From positions 1 to 40,911 of the IMG/VR virus record IMGVR_UViG_3300028595_000004: a DNA stretch of 40,911 nt, one strand, 5' to 3'. Position 1 is the stretch's first letter, and the number at the start of each line of letters is the position of its first letter. Both the position numbers and the translations under genes were made by a program. Source of the DNA: a virus. Below the pieces are notes generated by a model, which did no database searches, had not been told where the DNA came from, and was given only the letters and a program-made list of their open reading frames with translations. This document shows, piece after piece, positions 31,460 to 40,563 of the stretch.

Positions 31460-32016
31460 TATTCTGCTCCTTCCTTGGCCATTCCGGCCCACATTTTAAA
31501 ATCATCTGCGTAAATCTCCCGCACCCGTTCTTCCTGGAAACAACTTAGCGACGGCTTCGCATGCCTGCTTACATTCAGCCGCCTGATCGGTGCTGTAATC
31601 CCGGCCGCCGCCGCCATCGCCTCCAGCTGGTCCGGGAATCGAAAGAGCTTGATCCCGTCTTTTTCTGCCGGAACCTGTAAGCCGAACGGGCGCCTTTTCC
31701 AAAGCGAGTATCTTCCGGCCTGCAGCTCCAGCTCAGCCAGCACATCGTCAACGGAGCAATACTCTCTGGCCCATAAGCATGCGGAAACGAATCGCTCAAC
31801 CGGGTCCCTGATAACACCGACGAGCAAAGAGCACTCATCGACAACCGCAGATTCCATGTAGCGCCTTGGGCTCTTCATACCGTTACTGAAATGTTCGTTA
31901 AACTCATCCGGATAAAACGTCTCGAGAATAGCGGTGCATATCGATGTGGAACCGGCCCTGTGATTGTCAAGGACTCCGACCGATCCGCATTTAAAATATG
32001 CATCATTCCTGATCAT
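31459..32016 (-). CDS. Sulfotransferase-like protein
   Basis: A 185-aa protein with the marks of PAPS-dependent sulfotransferases of the carbohydrate type. The 5'-phosphosulfate loop is HRAGSTSICTAI (19-30). The 3'-phosphate motif is VGVIRDPVERFVSACLW (66-82), with Arg70 and Ser78. The end has LNVSRHAKPSL and VREIYADDFKMW, like the family's C-terminus. It is short for the family but both nucleotide motifs are present. It has no signal peptide, so it acts in the cytoplasm, on a glycan precursor or a phage protein. It is coupled by 1-bp overlaps to both neighbours inside the late tail operon. Its AT content is similar to neighbouring tail genes. Confidence 0.72.
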   Translation of the reverse strand: MIRNDAYFKCGSVGVLDNHRAGSTSICTAILETFYPDEFNEHFSNGMKSPRRYMESAVVDECSLLVGVIRDPVERFVSACLWAREYCSVDDVLAELELQAGRYSLWKRRPFGLQVPAEKDGIKLFRFPDQLEAMAAAAGITAPIRRLNVSRHAKPSLSCFQEERVREIYADDFKMWAGMAKEGAE

Positions 32017-33284
32017 TAATAATACCCAAGACCATACGGGCCAAACGTTACAGCATCAGATTTAATGAGACCATCTTTTGTGGCATATGCCTCAATTGAG
32101 AATTCACAACCCCAGGTGCTCTCTGGGAATATTACATCATCCTCGTCGATCGATACGGATGCAGAGCTGCTGGTTCCACTTCCGCTAGCCTCAAGCCCTT
32201 CGCATGAGAAATTATGATATCCAGTGTCATACGCCTCCCAATAAATATCACAACCGGTAGTTTCGGTAGAAATCGTTGCGGTAAATATAGGCTGCGGAAG
32301 ATTGCCCGTTACGTTTCCGATTGTCGGGTTAGCACACTTACTAAGCGTAATCGATGCATCGTCCGAATCATCGCACCCGGGCCGCTCAGCACGGGCGTAA
32401 TAGGTTCCGGCCTCGGAAACCGGCTCGGTTCCGTTCGTCTCAGTAAACGTTTCGCCGTCAGTGCTGTAGTAAAGCGAGACCTCTGGATCTTCGTGGCTGA
32501 TCTCAAGCGTCTCGCCGTCAGCGTTGAGGGCAAGCGTCGGGTCAGAACACTGAATCGTAAAGGTCTCGGTTACAAAAGTGGAGCGCAACCCGTAATTGAC
32601 CGCCCAGGCCGTGATCTCGGATGTTACGTCCAGCGTGATTGTACCAGTGTAATCCTGCTCAGCGCCGCCGTCGATCGTGTATTTAATGTCATAGCCCTTA
32701 TCGTGTGCGATTTCGACTTCCGCGAAGTCGTCGAATGGCGACGCACTCGATGTCACAAAGTACGGCGCGTCAACGAAGAACGAATCGAGCGGTTCATCGA
32801 GATTCTGCGGACCAAAGTTCTGTACGCACGGATCACACCACTCGCTCGGGTTATCTACCTCGTTGACATTGCAGTTGTGGCAGAGATAGATTTTGCTCTC
32901 GGCTTGCAGCATCTTCTCGACGCTTTCCTCTCCGCCGTGCTCTTCAACCCAATCGCGGTATTCCTTCGGCATTTTGAACAGATCGCCGAGCTCCTCCTTC
33001 CGCTTGCGGTAATACCGGAAACGCTCCTGCCGATCATACTCCTCCGGATCGATCGAACGCTTATGCTCTTCAGACGGACTTAAATACAAAATCAGGCTTT
33101 TCTTGAATAGCTCCTCTTCGCCGACCGCTTCCGGCGCGGCCTGCTCCGTCATCATCCCGACCTCGGTAAACATCGGATTGTAATCAACCTCGATCCTGGC
33201 CGAGACCTCGAGCAACGATTCTCCGGCCTCGATGGCCCCGTGCCGAGACATATCGAAAGCGGCGGGCAGGATTTGCCCGATCAT
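32016..33284 (-). CDS. Tail-associated protein with chitobiase-C-like repeats
   Basis: About 422 aa; the ATG at 33284 just after the upstream stop is preferred, though in-frame ATGs at 33305 and 33317 exist. Residues about 60-130 are charged and helical. A four-Cys knuckle (CHNCN, CDPC) lies near 140-155. Residues about 190-400 hold three similar beta domains of the chitobiase/hexosaminidase C-terminal type: GYDIKYTIDGGAEQDYTGTI, EVSLYYSTDGETFTE, CDIYWEAYDTGYHN. Such domains are usually found in carbohydrate-active or adhesive proteins. Likely a tail or fibre component; start uncertain. Confidence 0.7.
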   Translation of the reverse strand: MIGQILPAAFDMSRHGAIEAGESLLEVSARIEVDYNPMFTEVGMMTEQAAPEAVGEEELFKKSLILYLSPSEEHKRSIDPEEYDRQERFRYYRKRKEELGDLFKMPKEYRDWVEEHGGEESVEKMLQAESKIYLCHNCNVNEVDNPSEWCDPCVQNFGPQNLDEPLDSFFVDAPYFVTSSASPFDDFAEVEIAHDKGYDIKYTIDGGAEQDYTGTITLDVTSEITAWAVNYGLRSTFVTETFTIQCSDPTLALNADGETLEISHEDPEVSLYYSTDGETFTETNGTEPVSEAGTYYARAERPGCDDSDDASITLSKCANPTIGNVTGNLPQPIFTATISTETTGCDIYWEAYDTGYHNFSCEGLEASGSGTSSSASVSIDEDDVIFPESTWGCEFSIEAYATKDGLIKSDAVTFGPYGLGYY

Positions 33285-33285
33285 A

Positions 33286-36200
33286 TTACGTGGCAGATTC
33301 GACATCGAACTGATCAATCACTTTGGTAATTTCACCCCATCTCGAAGGCGCTTGCCGGGTTGAACCGGAGCCCAAAGAGTTGATCCCAAACAAGGAACTC
33401 ACCTCTTTCGGTACGCTGTAAATCATCGCCATGCCAGTGTCCGGATCGACTTCCGGGAAGTTGCGCTGCGCTCCGTCACGCGCAGACGTTTCAGCCGTGT
33501 CGGCCTGCTCTTCGCCGTAGAACTCAATCGTCGCCTCGGCATAATAGAACCGGGCACCAGCCATCTCTACCGGCGAATCTGATATGCGATACTTGATCAG
33601 GATGTTGGAATCGACCCATAGCTGCCTGGACTGTGTTGAATCGGTGGGCCACTCGTTATCATCCTCCGCAAAGCCTGCCGGAATATACGCGCCAATGTCG
33701 GTCAGCATGGCCGGATGCACCGCGCAATATTTGCGATAAATCACCGTCTCGATTTTCCGTCGCGTCTTGCGAATGATCTCCAGCAAACTCGGGTTGCCGT
33801 ATTTATCTTTCCCGTAGGTAAACCGGGGCAGCAGATTGAAGTTACTCATATTCTGCTCGTCATCGCCGGTACCGATTGTAATCTGAGCCGGTACAAGGTT
33901 CGACTGATCGACGTAGAATCGAAGGAGTGACGCCGTGTTTGCCACCAGGTAAGGATACCCATTTTCGTCTGATATAAGAGAATCCGAATAAACCCAGCTT
34001 CCTGGGCCAGATCCGTTTACGCCTTCGTAATAAAGAGCCGAACCAGCATAGCTTTTGATTCCAATCAGCTCAGTGGTAGACAAAAGGCTTACTTCTTTGA
34101 GCGTGTGCGTTGCATCCTCTACGGTTGATGCGCTGTAAATCTGTCCGGAATTTCCCTCCTTAATGCCATAAACAGACTCATCATAATCACCATAAATCAT
34201 TGCGAACAACGGAAAATCGTTTCCTTGGCTTGTGGGCTTTACGCAATAAAACGCAGCTGGAAGACCGTTACCTCCAACGAGCGAATCAGTAAACCAAATA
34301 ACCGACCCATGCTGGCACGCATCAAAAATTCCAGCTGTATTGCCTCTGTAGAGTCCCGTAAAGTTACTGGCCGCTGTTTGTTTTGTGAGCGTTCCGCCAA
34401 TGCTTCCGCCGCCAAAGACCTGACTTGACAGCTGACTGAGCGTGCTCGTGTCGATGTAAATAACGCTCCCGTACGGACCGGAATTTGTTCCAGAAGTTCC
34501 AGTTTCAGAGCTATAGTAAGCAGACGGAATAAACCATCTGTTCCATTCATCATCCACGTCTTCGTACCTACTTTTCCAATAAGTAGAGTCATTGTCTCCG
34601 GTTTGTAAATAGGTCAGATAATTTTCTGTCTCTATGCCGCCAATTTCCGTGTGGTCGAGATTCCATAAAACGTTTTGTTCATTGCTGGCCGTGTGAACAT
34701 AGGTTTTCACATACTGCGAGTTCCACTCACCATGCGTTTCTGTATCCCATCCATACGGAGCTTCGGACGTTTGAGTCCAATTTGATGCGTCTTGGGATGG
34801 ACGAATCCCGGTGGCTGATGTGATTGCGGTAATGCATATATACCACTTTGCAACATCTTCGTCGTAAACAACATCGTCAACACTAAATGTCGTATCAGCC
34901 CAGTCCCACGTCTGCGTCCCGAGCTCCCACGGAATACTGGTTGTACTCTGGATCGCATCTCCGTCAAGCAGGCCGTTGATCAGCCTGGCCACCGTCTGAG
35001 AATCGATGCTGACCGTGCTCTTCTGCTTGTCGGTGCGCGACTGGCGGGCGTGTAATATCCACTTCGGCTTCGAGTCAGAAAGCATAGCGGCCGGCAGCTC
35101 GAACCGCTGACAGTTCAGTAGCCAGTTGTAGAGCCCGTTCGGTAAAATCTCCGGCGGTGACTGCATTGTGTACTGCTCGGCCCACACGCCATTCGTTGCA
35201 TCATAAATCGTTGACGGCTTTTCCGGCAGCTTGTCAGTGTTGTTGCCGCGCTCCCACCACTGAGAGACGACTGGTGTTCCAGCGCGCGGCAGCGTACTGC
35301 CAGGAACCTCTGTCGTCCGGTCCGAATCGTACAGCGTCTGCTCGATCTCCCACACGATTTCAATTTCGTGGCGATAAAGCCGCGTATCCTGCTCGCGAAC
35401 GGTGCCCCGGTGCGCCACCGTCCGGCCCGGTGCATCCCCCCTCAGCGTCCACGCATCAACCGTCGCCGTGATCAGCGGAGCGCTTGTCGGCCCTGCGTCA
35501 ACCGCCCACGTCTCAGTGATCGGCGCCGTTGCATCGCCTTCGGATAACAGAGGCGTGGTCGATCTGTAAAGCCTCTCGGTCGGCGATCCGTTGAGATACG
35601 TTTTAAACAGGCTGTAGTAGGTGTAATCACCAACAATCGTGCTGCCGACAGTCGAAATGTAATAGTCGGACTCAAGAACCAGCGTCGGGTCCCGATACGG
35701 CGCAAACTTGTAATGATTCCCGTCAAGCACCTCCTGCAGCAGATACTCCTCATTTGCAGAAGCCTCCCCGCCACCGGACACCACAATCTTGCCGACCGGA
35801 CCGAACTGCACCTCTCCATCCGCATTAAAATATCTCTCCTCAAGATACTCCTCAATCAGCTCCTCGCTCGTGTCCCACTTCAGCAGATGGCCCCGAATCG
35901 CTCCGGAGTTAGCACGATAATAAAAATAAAGCTCCGTATTCGCCGAATCCGTCAAATACACATCAATCACATAACTGCCGTCATCCTGCCGCAGCGACTC
36001 CACTTTAATCCGCCGCCACGTCCCGCTCAGCGTGTCATCACGATACTCAATATCCGTAAACGTATCCTGATTCAGATACGCAACCAGATCATGCACTGCC
36101 GCCCCGGCAACATTCGCAACCCGCAATACAGGCATCTCATGGTTGGAGTGATACCCGCTTTCCTTGAGTGTAAAAAACTCACTCCAATCCACCGCCGGCG

Positions 36201-36573
36201 AAGACCCGCCGGAAGGAATTAAACTTGTAATAAACCCCTCGCGCAGCTCCTGATACACATACCAAGTCTCAACGCTTCCCGAGGGCTCTTCTTCGCGACG
36301 TGCCTGCACGCGGCCCGTGCGGTATAAACCCGTGCGCGTTCCGCCCGATACCCGCGGGTCTGTAACCGAATAAAACCGATCCGACGCCACATCATTATAA
36401 TTATCCACCGATCCATAAAACCGCAAAAACTGTTCCGCACCCGCCGCATCAGATCGGTCAATTTCCCAGCGCCGTGTGAACCCATTACCAACCGAAGCTT
36501 CCCCCCAGAAATCCCCCTGGACAAACTCCGCTTTGCTTTCACTCAAAATCTCTATCAACCGATTATGATTCAT
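33286..36573 (-). CDS. Large tail protein (1095 aa)
   Basis: A long beta-rich protein, rich in Thr, Ser, Tyr and Trp, with little helix, as in tail tubes, hubs and spikes. Residues about 550-605 contain WADTTFSVDDVVYDEDVAKW, ASNWTQTS, a pattern like the chitin-binding (CBM5/12) modules found in phage tails. Residues about 730-870 are Gly/Ser-rich with a bacterial-surface-like feel (GGSIGGTLTKQTAASNFTGL). The end is conserved-looking (FYYAEATIEFYGEEQAD). No enzymatic motif seen. It is the largest tail gene and a candidate receptor-binding or tail tubular protein. Confidence 0.7.
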   Translation of the reverse strand: MNHNRLIEILSESKAEFVQGDFWGEASVGNGFTRRWEIDRSDAAGAEQFLRFYGSVDNYNDVASDRFYSVTDPRVSGGTRTGLYRTGRVQARREEEPSGSVETWYVYQELREGFITSLIPSGGSSPAVDWSEFFTLKESGYHSNHEMPVLRVANVAGAAVHDLVAYLNQDTFTDIEYRDDTLSGTWRRIKVESLRQDDGSYVIDVYLTDSANTELYFYYRANSGAIRGHLLKWDTSEELIEEYLEERYFNADGEVQFGPVGKIVVSGGGEASANEEYLLQEVLDGNHYKFAPYRDPTLVLESDYYISTVGSTIVGDYTYYSLFKTYLNGSPTERLYRSTTPLLSEGDATAPITETWAVDAGPTSAPLITATVDAWTLRGDAPGRTVAHRGTVREQDTRLYRHEIEIVWEIEQTLYDSDRTTEVPGSTLPRAGTPVVSQWWERGNNTDKLPEKPSTIYDATNGVWAEQYTMQSPPEILPNGLYNWLLNCQRFELPAAMLSDSKPKWILHARQSRTDKQKSTVSIDSQTVARLINGLLDGDAIQSTTSIPWELGTQTWDWADTTFSVDDVVYDEDVAKWYICITAITSATGIRPSQDASNWTQTSEAPYGWDTETHGEWNSQYVKTYVHTASNEQNVLWNLDHTEIGGIETENYLTYLQTGDNDSTYWKSRYEDVDDEWNRWFIPSAYYSSETGTSGTNSGPYGSVIYIDTSTLSQLSSQVFGGGSIGGTLTKQTAASNFTGLYRGNTAGIFDACQHGSVIWFTDSLVGGNGLPAAFYCVKPTSQGNDFPLFAMIYGDYDESVYGIKEGNSGQIYSASTVEDATHTLKEVSLLSTTELIGIKSYAGSALYYEGVNGSGPGSWVYSDSLISDENGYPYLVANTASLLRFYVDQSNLVPAQITIGTGDDEQNMSNFNLLPRFTYGKDKYGNPSLLEIIRKTRRKIETVIYRKYCAVHPAMLTDIGAYIPAGFAEDDNEWPTDSTQSRQLWVDSNILIKYRISDSPVEMAGARFYYAEATIEFYGEEQADTAETSARDGAQRNFPEVDPDTGMAMIYSVPKEVSSLFGINSLGSGSTRQAPSRWGEITKVIDQFDVESAT

Positions 36574-36585
36574 CAGAACAACCTT

Positions 36586-37077
36586 TTAATCTTCGTATGG
36601 AATATTTCTATTTAGCACGCGCTTATCAGCCCGAAGCACCTTACGCGTCTTGGCCCAGTGCCTAAATTTAGACCTCGCGCTATGATTCCCCATCAAGCGC
36701 CTAAACTCACTGCGGATCACGACCCGCATTTCCCCGGCCCATTGCGGATACAAAGGCCGATTCGGGTATTGACCGATCCCTTTCATGGTCGTCCACAAGA
36801 ACGTTGAAGGCCCCCACACATACGCCCGGAACCAGCGGCCCTCCAGCATCAGAATATCCTTCAGCACTCGGCTCGCATCTCGCGGACTGCACGGCGTACA
36901 ATCATCCCACGTTCCGCGATCGCAAAGCACGTCATGCGCCTTCCACGCCAGCGACACAATATCATTTGCCGGGCCGCTCGCGCCGTCGCTCGGATACCCG
37001 TCAGGCCAGCTCAGGCGCTTGCCGCTCTTCTCATCCAGCCACGAATTCGCCTTCAGAAAATAAATCCGCTTTTTCAT
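36586..37077 (-). CDS. DUF1353-like phage protein
   Basis: A 163-aa protein; the ATG at 37077 overlaps the upstream stop (ATGA). The block GYPSDGASGPANDIVSLAWK, AHDVLCDRGTW, SPRDASRVLKDIL, FRAYVWG fits DUF1353, a small phage family of unknown function whose Asp/His pattern could bind metal. It follows two small membrane proteins, where an endolysin would be expected, but it has no known lysin motif. The C-terminus is basic. Confidence 0.6.
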   Translation of the reverse strand: MKKRIYFLKANSWLDEKSGKRLSWPDGYPSDGASGPANDIVSLAWKAHDVLCDRGTWDDCTPCSPRDASRVLKDILMLEGRWFRAYVWGPSTFLWTTMKGIGQYPNRPLYPQWAGEMRVVIRSEFRRLMGNHSARSKFRHWAKTRKVLRADKRVLNRNIPYED

Positions 37078-37211
37078 TTGCGCCCCCATTCTACGTGTAC
37101 TGCGAACGTAACATCAACTGACCCGCCGGCCTTAGCCAGCCGCCACACAATCACGGACAGCGCAACAAGCAGCACGGCCCAGCCGATTATGCTGGCGATC
37201 AGATCAGTCAT
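37074..37211 (-). CDS. Small membrane protein (holin or spanin candidate), 45 aa
   Basis: A 45-aa frame: MTDLIASIIGWAVLLVALSV, continuing IVWRLAKAGGSVDVTFAVHV. One membrane helix with a short positive tail. It starts on a TAATG overlap with the upstream gene and ends on an ATGA overlap with the next. A lysis role is suggested by size, topology and company. Confidence 0.55.
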   Translation of the reverse strand: MTDLIASIIGWAVLLVALSVIVWRLAKAGGSVDVTFAVHVEWGRK

Positions 37212-37453
37212 TACTTACTATCCCTATTCATCAGTTTTATTTCTGTTGCGATTTCTGCCACACTGTCTTTCAAGTATCGCATATCAGTTTTCAACTCGAC
37301 GATCGTGTCGTTCTTGGCCTCCATCTTCGCAATCCGGCGCTCTTGTCCGATCGCAGCAATCGCCTGTATGGCCACAACTAATGACAGCAAAGACGCAATT
37401 GCAGTCAGTCCTTTGCACCATTCTCTATCTTTTGAGCAACTTTGTTTTTCCAT
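37211..37453 (-). CDS. Membrane and coiled-coil protein (holin or XhlA-like)
   Basis: An 80-aa protein. Residues 15-35 are a membrane helix (LTAIASLLSLVVAIQAIAAI). Residues 38-78 form a coiled coil (RRIAKMEAKNDTIVELKTDM). This order is the reverse of XhlA (coil first), but the combination recalls phage lysis accessory proteins. It is translated with the 45-aa membrane protein. Confidence 0.6.
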   Translation of the reverse strand: MEKQSCSKDREWCKGLTAIASLLSLVVAIQAIAAIGQERRIAKMEAKNDTIVELKTDMRYLKDSVAEIATEIKLMNRDSK

Positions 37454-37500
37454 TGCTAATCCCTTTAATCCTCTGGCGGCTGGTAAGTTTGATTGGCTTA

Positions 37501-39201
37501 CTAATTGCTATGCCTCACAGACTCGATGGAATACAGCCCTGAAATCTCGGCGGAAGATAGCTCCCCATTGATTATAAACACATCGTCCAATTTTGATTTG
37601 CAGGTCTTCACACTGCCATCTTCCGAGCATCCAACATAGAGATCGAATTCTGTCGAGTACTGAACAGTCGGAGCGGCGGTCATAGATCCGTTTTTGACGT
37701 TGACTCCGTTTAGGTACGCACTGTAAGTGCCAGCATCAAAGCGGAGCACAACCGCTAGATGAGTCCAAACATTAGTTGCCTCGGTCCATCCGGTCACGGT
37801 CTGGTTTGCCATGATATTATTTTGAGCACCAGCCTGCCAACTTAGCATAGTTAGCTTGTAGTCGCCTGTTCCTGGACCATAGTACATTTTCCACGATCCA
37901 TTATCTGTGCCATATTCTCCGTATGTCAGTATTGGATTGTACACTCCGGTCGCAGACGGTGCGGTTGGGCTGATCCAAAAACCAATGGTAAACGTTCCGT
38001 TGGTTGGTGTTGACAATGTTGCATCATTGTAAATAACTTTTTTGCCGGTATTATTCTCCGACGGATACTCCAAATGTGCCCCCGTCTGCCACAGCCTATT
38101 GTATTTAACGTGCTGTACGTCCGAGGATTTAAAAAGCAGAGATTTTGGGGATTTATCCAGTAAGTAGTCGTTGTCAAACGTAGCCCAAAACAAGGCGTTT
38201 GTCCATTGCGGTAACTGCCGATAGGTCTCAATGGAATCAACCGGATCGGTTCTGTTTTGCAGATCTCCTCGCGGTGAGATTCCCAACTCCCGCTTGGCCT
38301 TTTCAACAAGCCCATAACTGCTGTAGTGGATATTGTCCGAGTTGATGTCCAAATCATCACAGTCAATCAACCTGATATTTGGCAAGGTTTCCGCCACCTG
38401 ATACGTTTGTTGCTGGACAGAGTAGCCTGCAATCGTCCCATTGTTGCGTACAAGCGGAATTGTAAACTTAACGGTTGGTTCACCCAGATCAGATCGCATC
38501 GACTGAATCATGTTCGTCATGTTTTCGTAAAACGCGTTGTCCTCCCACCCGATGGTATTAAATTTGTCTCTTTCGCCGCCCGTGAATACGATCTCGGTCA
38601 ATTTTGTGTTGTAACCAAGAGCTTCCAGATCGGCTACCATGTTTGTGTATTGGCTGATTACTCCGTCGTATCCAACGGTATTTGTTGCGCCGGGCGCCCA
38701 AAAGTCATAGACCCCTTTTGCTCCCCACATATATTTGCATATTGCCGCCTTTGGATATATCGCATCCATTACAGGCCCGACAATCATCTCGGTTCCCCAA
38801 TAGTTAGTCGATGCCTGCTGTAAAGTTGTTAACGCGCCGCTGGATATTTCCCGACTGGAAAATAAAATATTCGTGTTCGTTAGCGGTATCCCAAAATCAA
38901 GCAAAGCCTGCGATGACTGAGGGGACCCATCGTTGCTTTGACCAAACTGCAAGCGAATGTAGCAGGTTTTACCCTGATAGCGGATATCAGCTGCGCCCTG
39001 CGTGATTCCGTTCGTTGGGTTAAACCAGGCGTCGATTTGCCCCTGCAAGTCAACCCCCTCCACTTGATACCGGTTCACAAACCGCAGCGCATCCCCCGCA
39101 GTAACCGGACCCCTTACAGAGATCCATTTGCTGCCAAACGGCAGTGCCCATGCAGACACCGCCAACCAATAAAACAAAACAAAACAAAACAGCTTTTTCA
39201 T
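37501..39201 (-). CDS. Secreted SASA-type carbohydrate esterase with LamG-like domain
   Basis: A 566-aa protein with a signal peptide (residues 1-19, MKKLFCFVLFYWLAVSAWA). Residues about 78-310 have the SGNH/SASA (sialate O-acetylesterase) plan: FGQSN with nucleophile Ser89, FTGGERD in place of the GESD block, and SDNIH with Asp289 and His292. Residues about 335-560 are a ConA/LamG jelly-roll (FTIGFWISPTAP, WTHLAVVLRFDAGTYSAYLN, KLDDVFIINGELSSAEISGL). It would remove acetyl groups from polysaccharides. ATGA overlap ties it to the late operon. The signal peptide is odd for a tail enzyme; it may be exported, or acquired from the host. Start codon well supported. Confidence 0.75.
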   Translation of the reverse strand: MKKLFCFVLFYWLAVSAWALPFGSKWISVRGPVTAGDALRFVNRYQVEGVDLQGQIDAWFNPTNGITQGAADIRYQGKTCYIRLQFGQSNDGSPQSSQALLDFGIPLTNTNILFSSREISSGALTTLQQASTNYWGTEMIVGPVMDAIYPKAAICKYMWGAKGVYDFWAPGATNTVGYDGVISQYTNMVADLEALGYNTKLTEIVFTGGERDKFNTIGWEDNAFYENMTNMIQSMRSDLGEPTVKFTIPLVRNNGTIAGYSVQQQTYQVAETLPNIRLIDCDDLDINSDNIHYSSYGLVEKAKRELGISPRGDLQNRTDPVDSIETYRQLPQWTNALFWATFDNDYLLDKSPKSLLFKSSDVQHVKYNRLWQTGAHLEYPSENNTGKKVIYNDATLSTPTNGTFTIGFWISPTAPSATGVYNPILTYGEYGTDNGSWKMYYGPGTGDYKLTMLSWQAGAQNNIMANQTVTGWTEATNVWTHLAVVLRFDAGTYSAYLNGVNVKNGSMTAAPTVQYSTEFDLYVGCSEDGSVKTCKSKLDDVFIINGELSSAEISGLYSIESVRHSN

Positions 39202-39518
39202 CGCGTCAACTCCGTTACCGTCATTGCCGAATCAACATCCTCGGCATACTCCTTCACCCACTTCACCGACCGTGCGCTGCGTGCATTCAGCGGCATCGAC
39301 TCGCCCGGCGTCACGACATGCCCATGGCTTTCCGCAACCGGATCAGTACCGTCCAGCGTAATCCGCATCGTCACATTCGGCGTCATCAGCACCATCGTCG
39401 TCAGCTCATTCAACGCAACGGCCAGCTGCCGCACATCGTCATCCACCGTTTCATTGGCGTGCTGCACACCCGGCACAGCAATGTGATTCTCCAGCGAATT
39501 CACAACAAACGTGTTCAT
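39198..39518 (-). CDS. Small structural protein
   Basis: A 106-aa protein with an AGGAAGGACGAG ribosome site. N-terminal half helical (DDDVRQLAVALNELTTMVLM), C-terminal half beta (VTMRITLDGTDPVAESHGHV, PLNARSARSVKWVKEYAEDV, TVTELTR), a layout seen in small head-tail or tail proteins that cap or fasten a tube. Function by position only. Confidence 0.6.
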   Translation of the reverse strand: MNTFVVNSLENHIAVPGVQHANETVDDDVRQLAVALNELTTMVLMTPNVTMRITLDGTDPVAESHGHVVTPGESMPLNARSARSVKWVKEYAEDVDSAMTVTELTR

Positions 39519-39534
39519 CTCGTCCTTCCTTCCT

Positions 39535-40563
39535 TTACAGCCCGCGGGCTTTCTTTAAATAAAACAGCATCTTATCCGCTGCGGCCCGCTCCACACCGGC
39601 CACATCAAACTTGCTTTCATGGTTGTAGTGCCCTACCGATCCGCGAACCGTCACATAATCGGCAAACAGCTCCGGAAAAACTTCTTGCACCCAATTCGTA
39701 CCGTCATCACTATCCGGGTCTTCGCCCGTATGCTCTGTTAACGACCGAAAACAATTCCCGCTCGTCGTGCTGTAAACACGCGATCCAATTGAATAACCTG
39801 CACTTTCATCCCACGACACGCGGGTAAACCGCGGCGGATACGGCCGATACCGCACCCAAACCGTATCGCTTGCCACACCGTCATACACCCGCCACCCGGC
39901 CGGCGTCTGCTCCCAGCCAAGCCCTTTAATCTTGTTCTTCGCATCCGCCTCTGTTGCATGGATCGACGCCACCGCATCAATCTCCTGCAGCCCGCTGAAC
40001 CACGTCACCCGCAATGAGCTCGGGTCTCCTTCAGGACCACCCTCCAACCACCCGGAATACAGCGGAAGGTAGGAGGTTGTAAAATTAAAGATTCCTGTAC
40101 TTATTAAGATTTGTGCGGGAAGCCCGCTTTCTTCGGCGGTCTCATACACCCAGGCCTGTGCAGTTGAACTGTAGTACACCCTTACTTCGTAGTACGGATC
40201 ATCCAGCAGGTTGTACCCAAATTCAGGCTTTCCATTACGCATCCCCACAAACGGAAGCCTTGCATCCATCGGCCCGGAAATAACGATGTAGCTGCTCGAA
40301 ACGTCCATCTCCGAATCGACTGCTGCGTCAATCACTCCGCTCTCTGTGCGCGGCAAAACCCCGTCACTATCCAGCGCGCGCTCTTCAGTCAACGTAACCC
40401 CATCCGGCCAGAACGCATTGCGCCACGCCGTAGCCAGCGCCATATTTATGTAGTTCACCATCCGCTGAGCACCCAAAGAATCCGCCGCAAAATCAGCCGC
40501 GCTCTTCCCGATGTTCGGCAAAAACTGCTCTTCAAAATACTCTTTAAAATTCAAACTCCTCAT
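39535..40563 (-). CDS. Tail adaptor / head-tail connector with CBM-like module
   Basis: A 342-aa protein that starts inside the portal stop (ATGA overlap), the usual place of the adaptor that joins portal to tail. Residues 1-60 are helical (FLPNIGKSAADFAADSLGAQ). Residues about 265-305 have a chitin-binding-like pattern (SIGSRVYSTTSGNCFRSLTE, TNWVQEVF). The end (ELFADYVTVRGSVGHYNHES, AADKMLFYLKKA) is a helix-rich motif I do not know. Assigned by position and size. Confidence 0.68.
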   Translation of the reverse strand: MRSLNFKEYFEEQFLPNIGKSAADFAADSLGAQRMVNYINMALATAWRNAFWPDGVTLTEERALDSDGVLPRTESGVIDAAVDSEMDVSSSYIVISGPMDARLPFVGMRNGKPEFGYNLLDDPYYEVRVYYSSTAQAWVYETAEESGLPAQILISTGIFNFTTSYLPLYSGWLEGGPEGDPSSLRVTWFSGLQEIDAVASIHATEADAKNKIKGLGWEQTPAGWRVYDGVASDTVWVRYRPYPPRFTRVSWDESAGYSIGSRVYSTTSGNCFRSLTEHTGEDPDSDDGTNWVQEVFPELFADYVTVRGSVGHYNHESKFDVAGVERAAADKMLFYLKKARGL

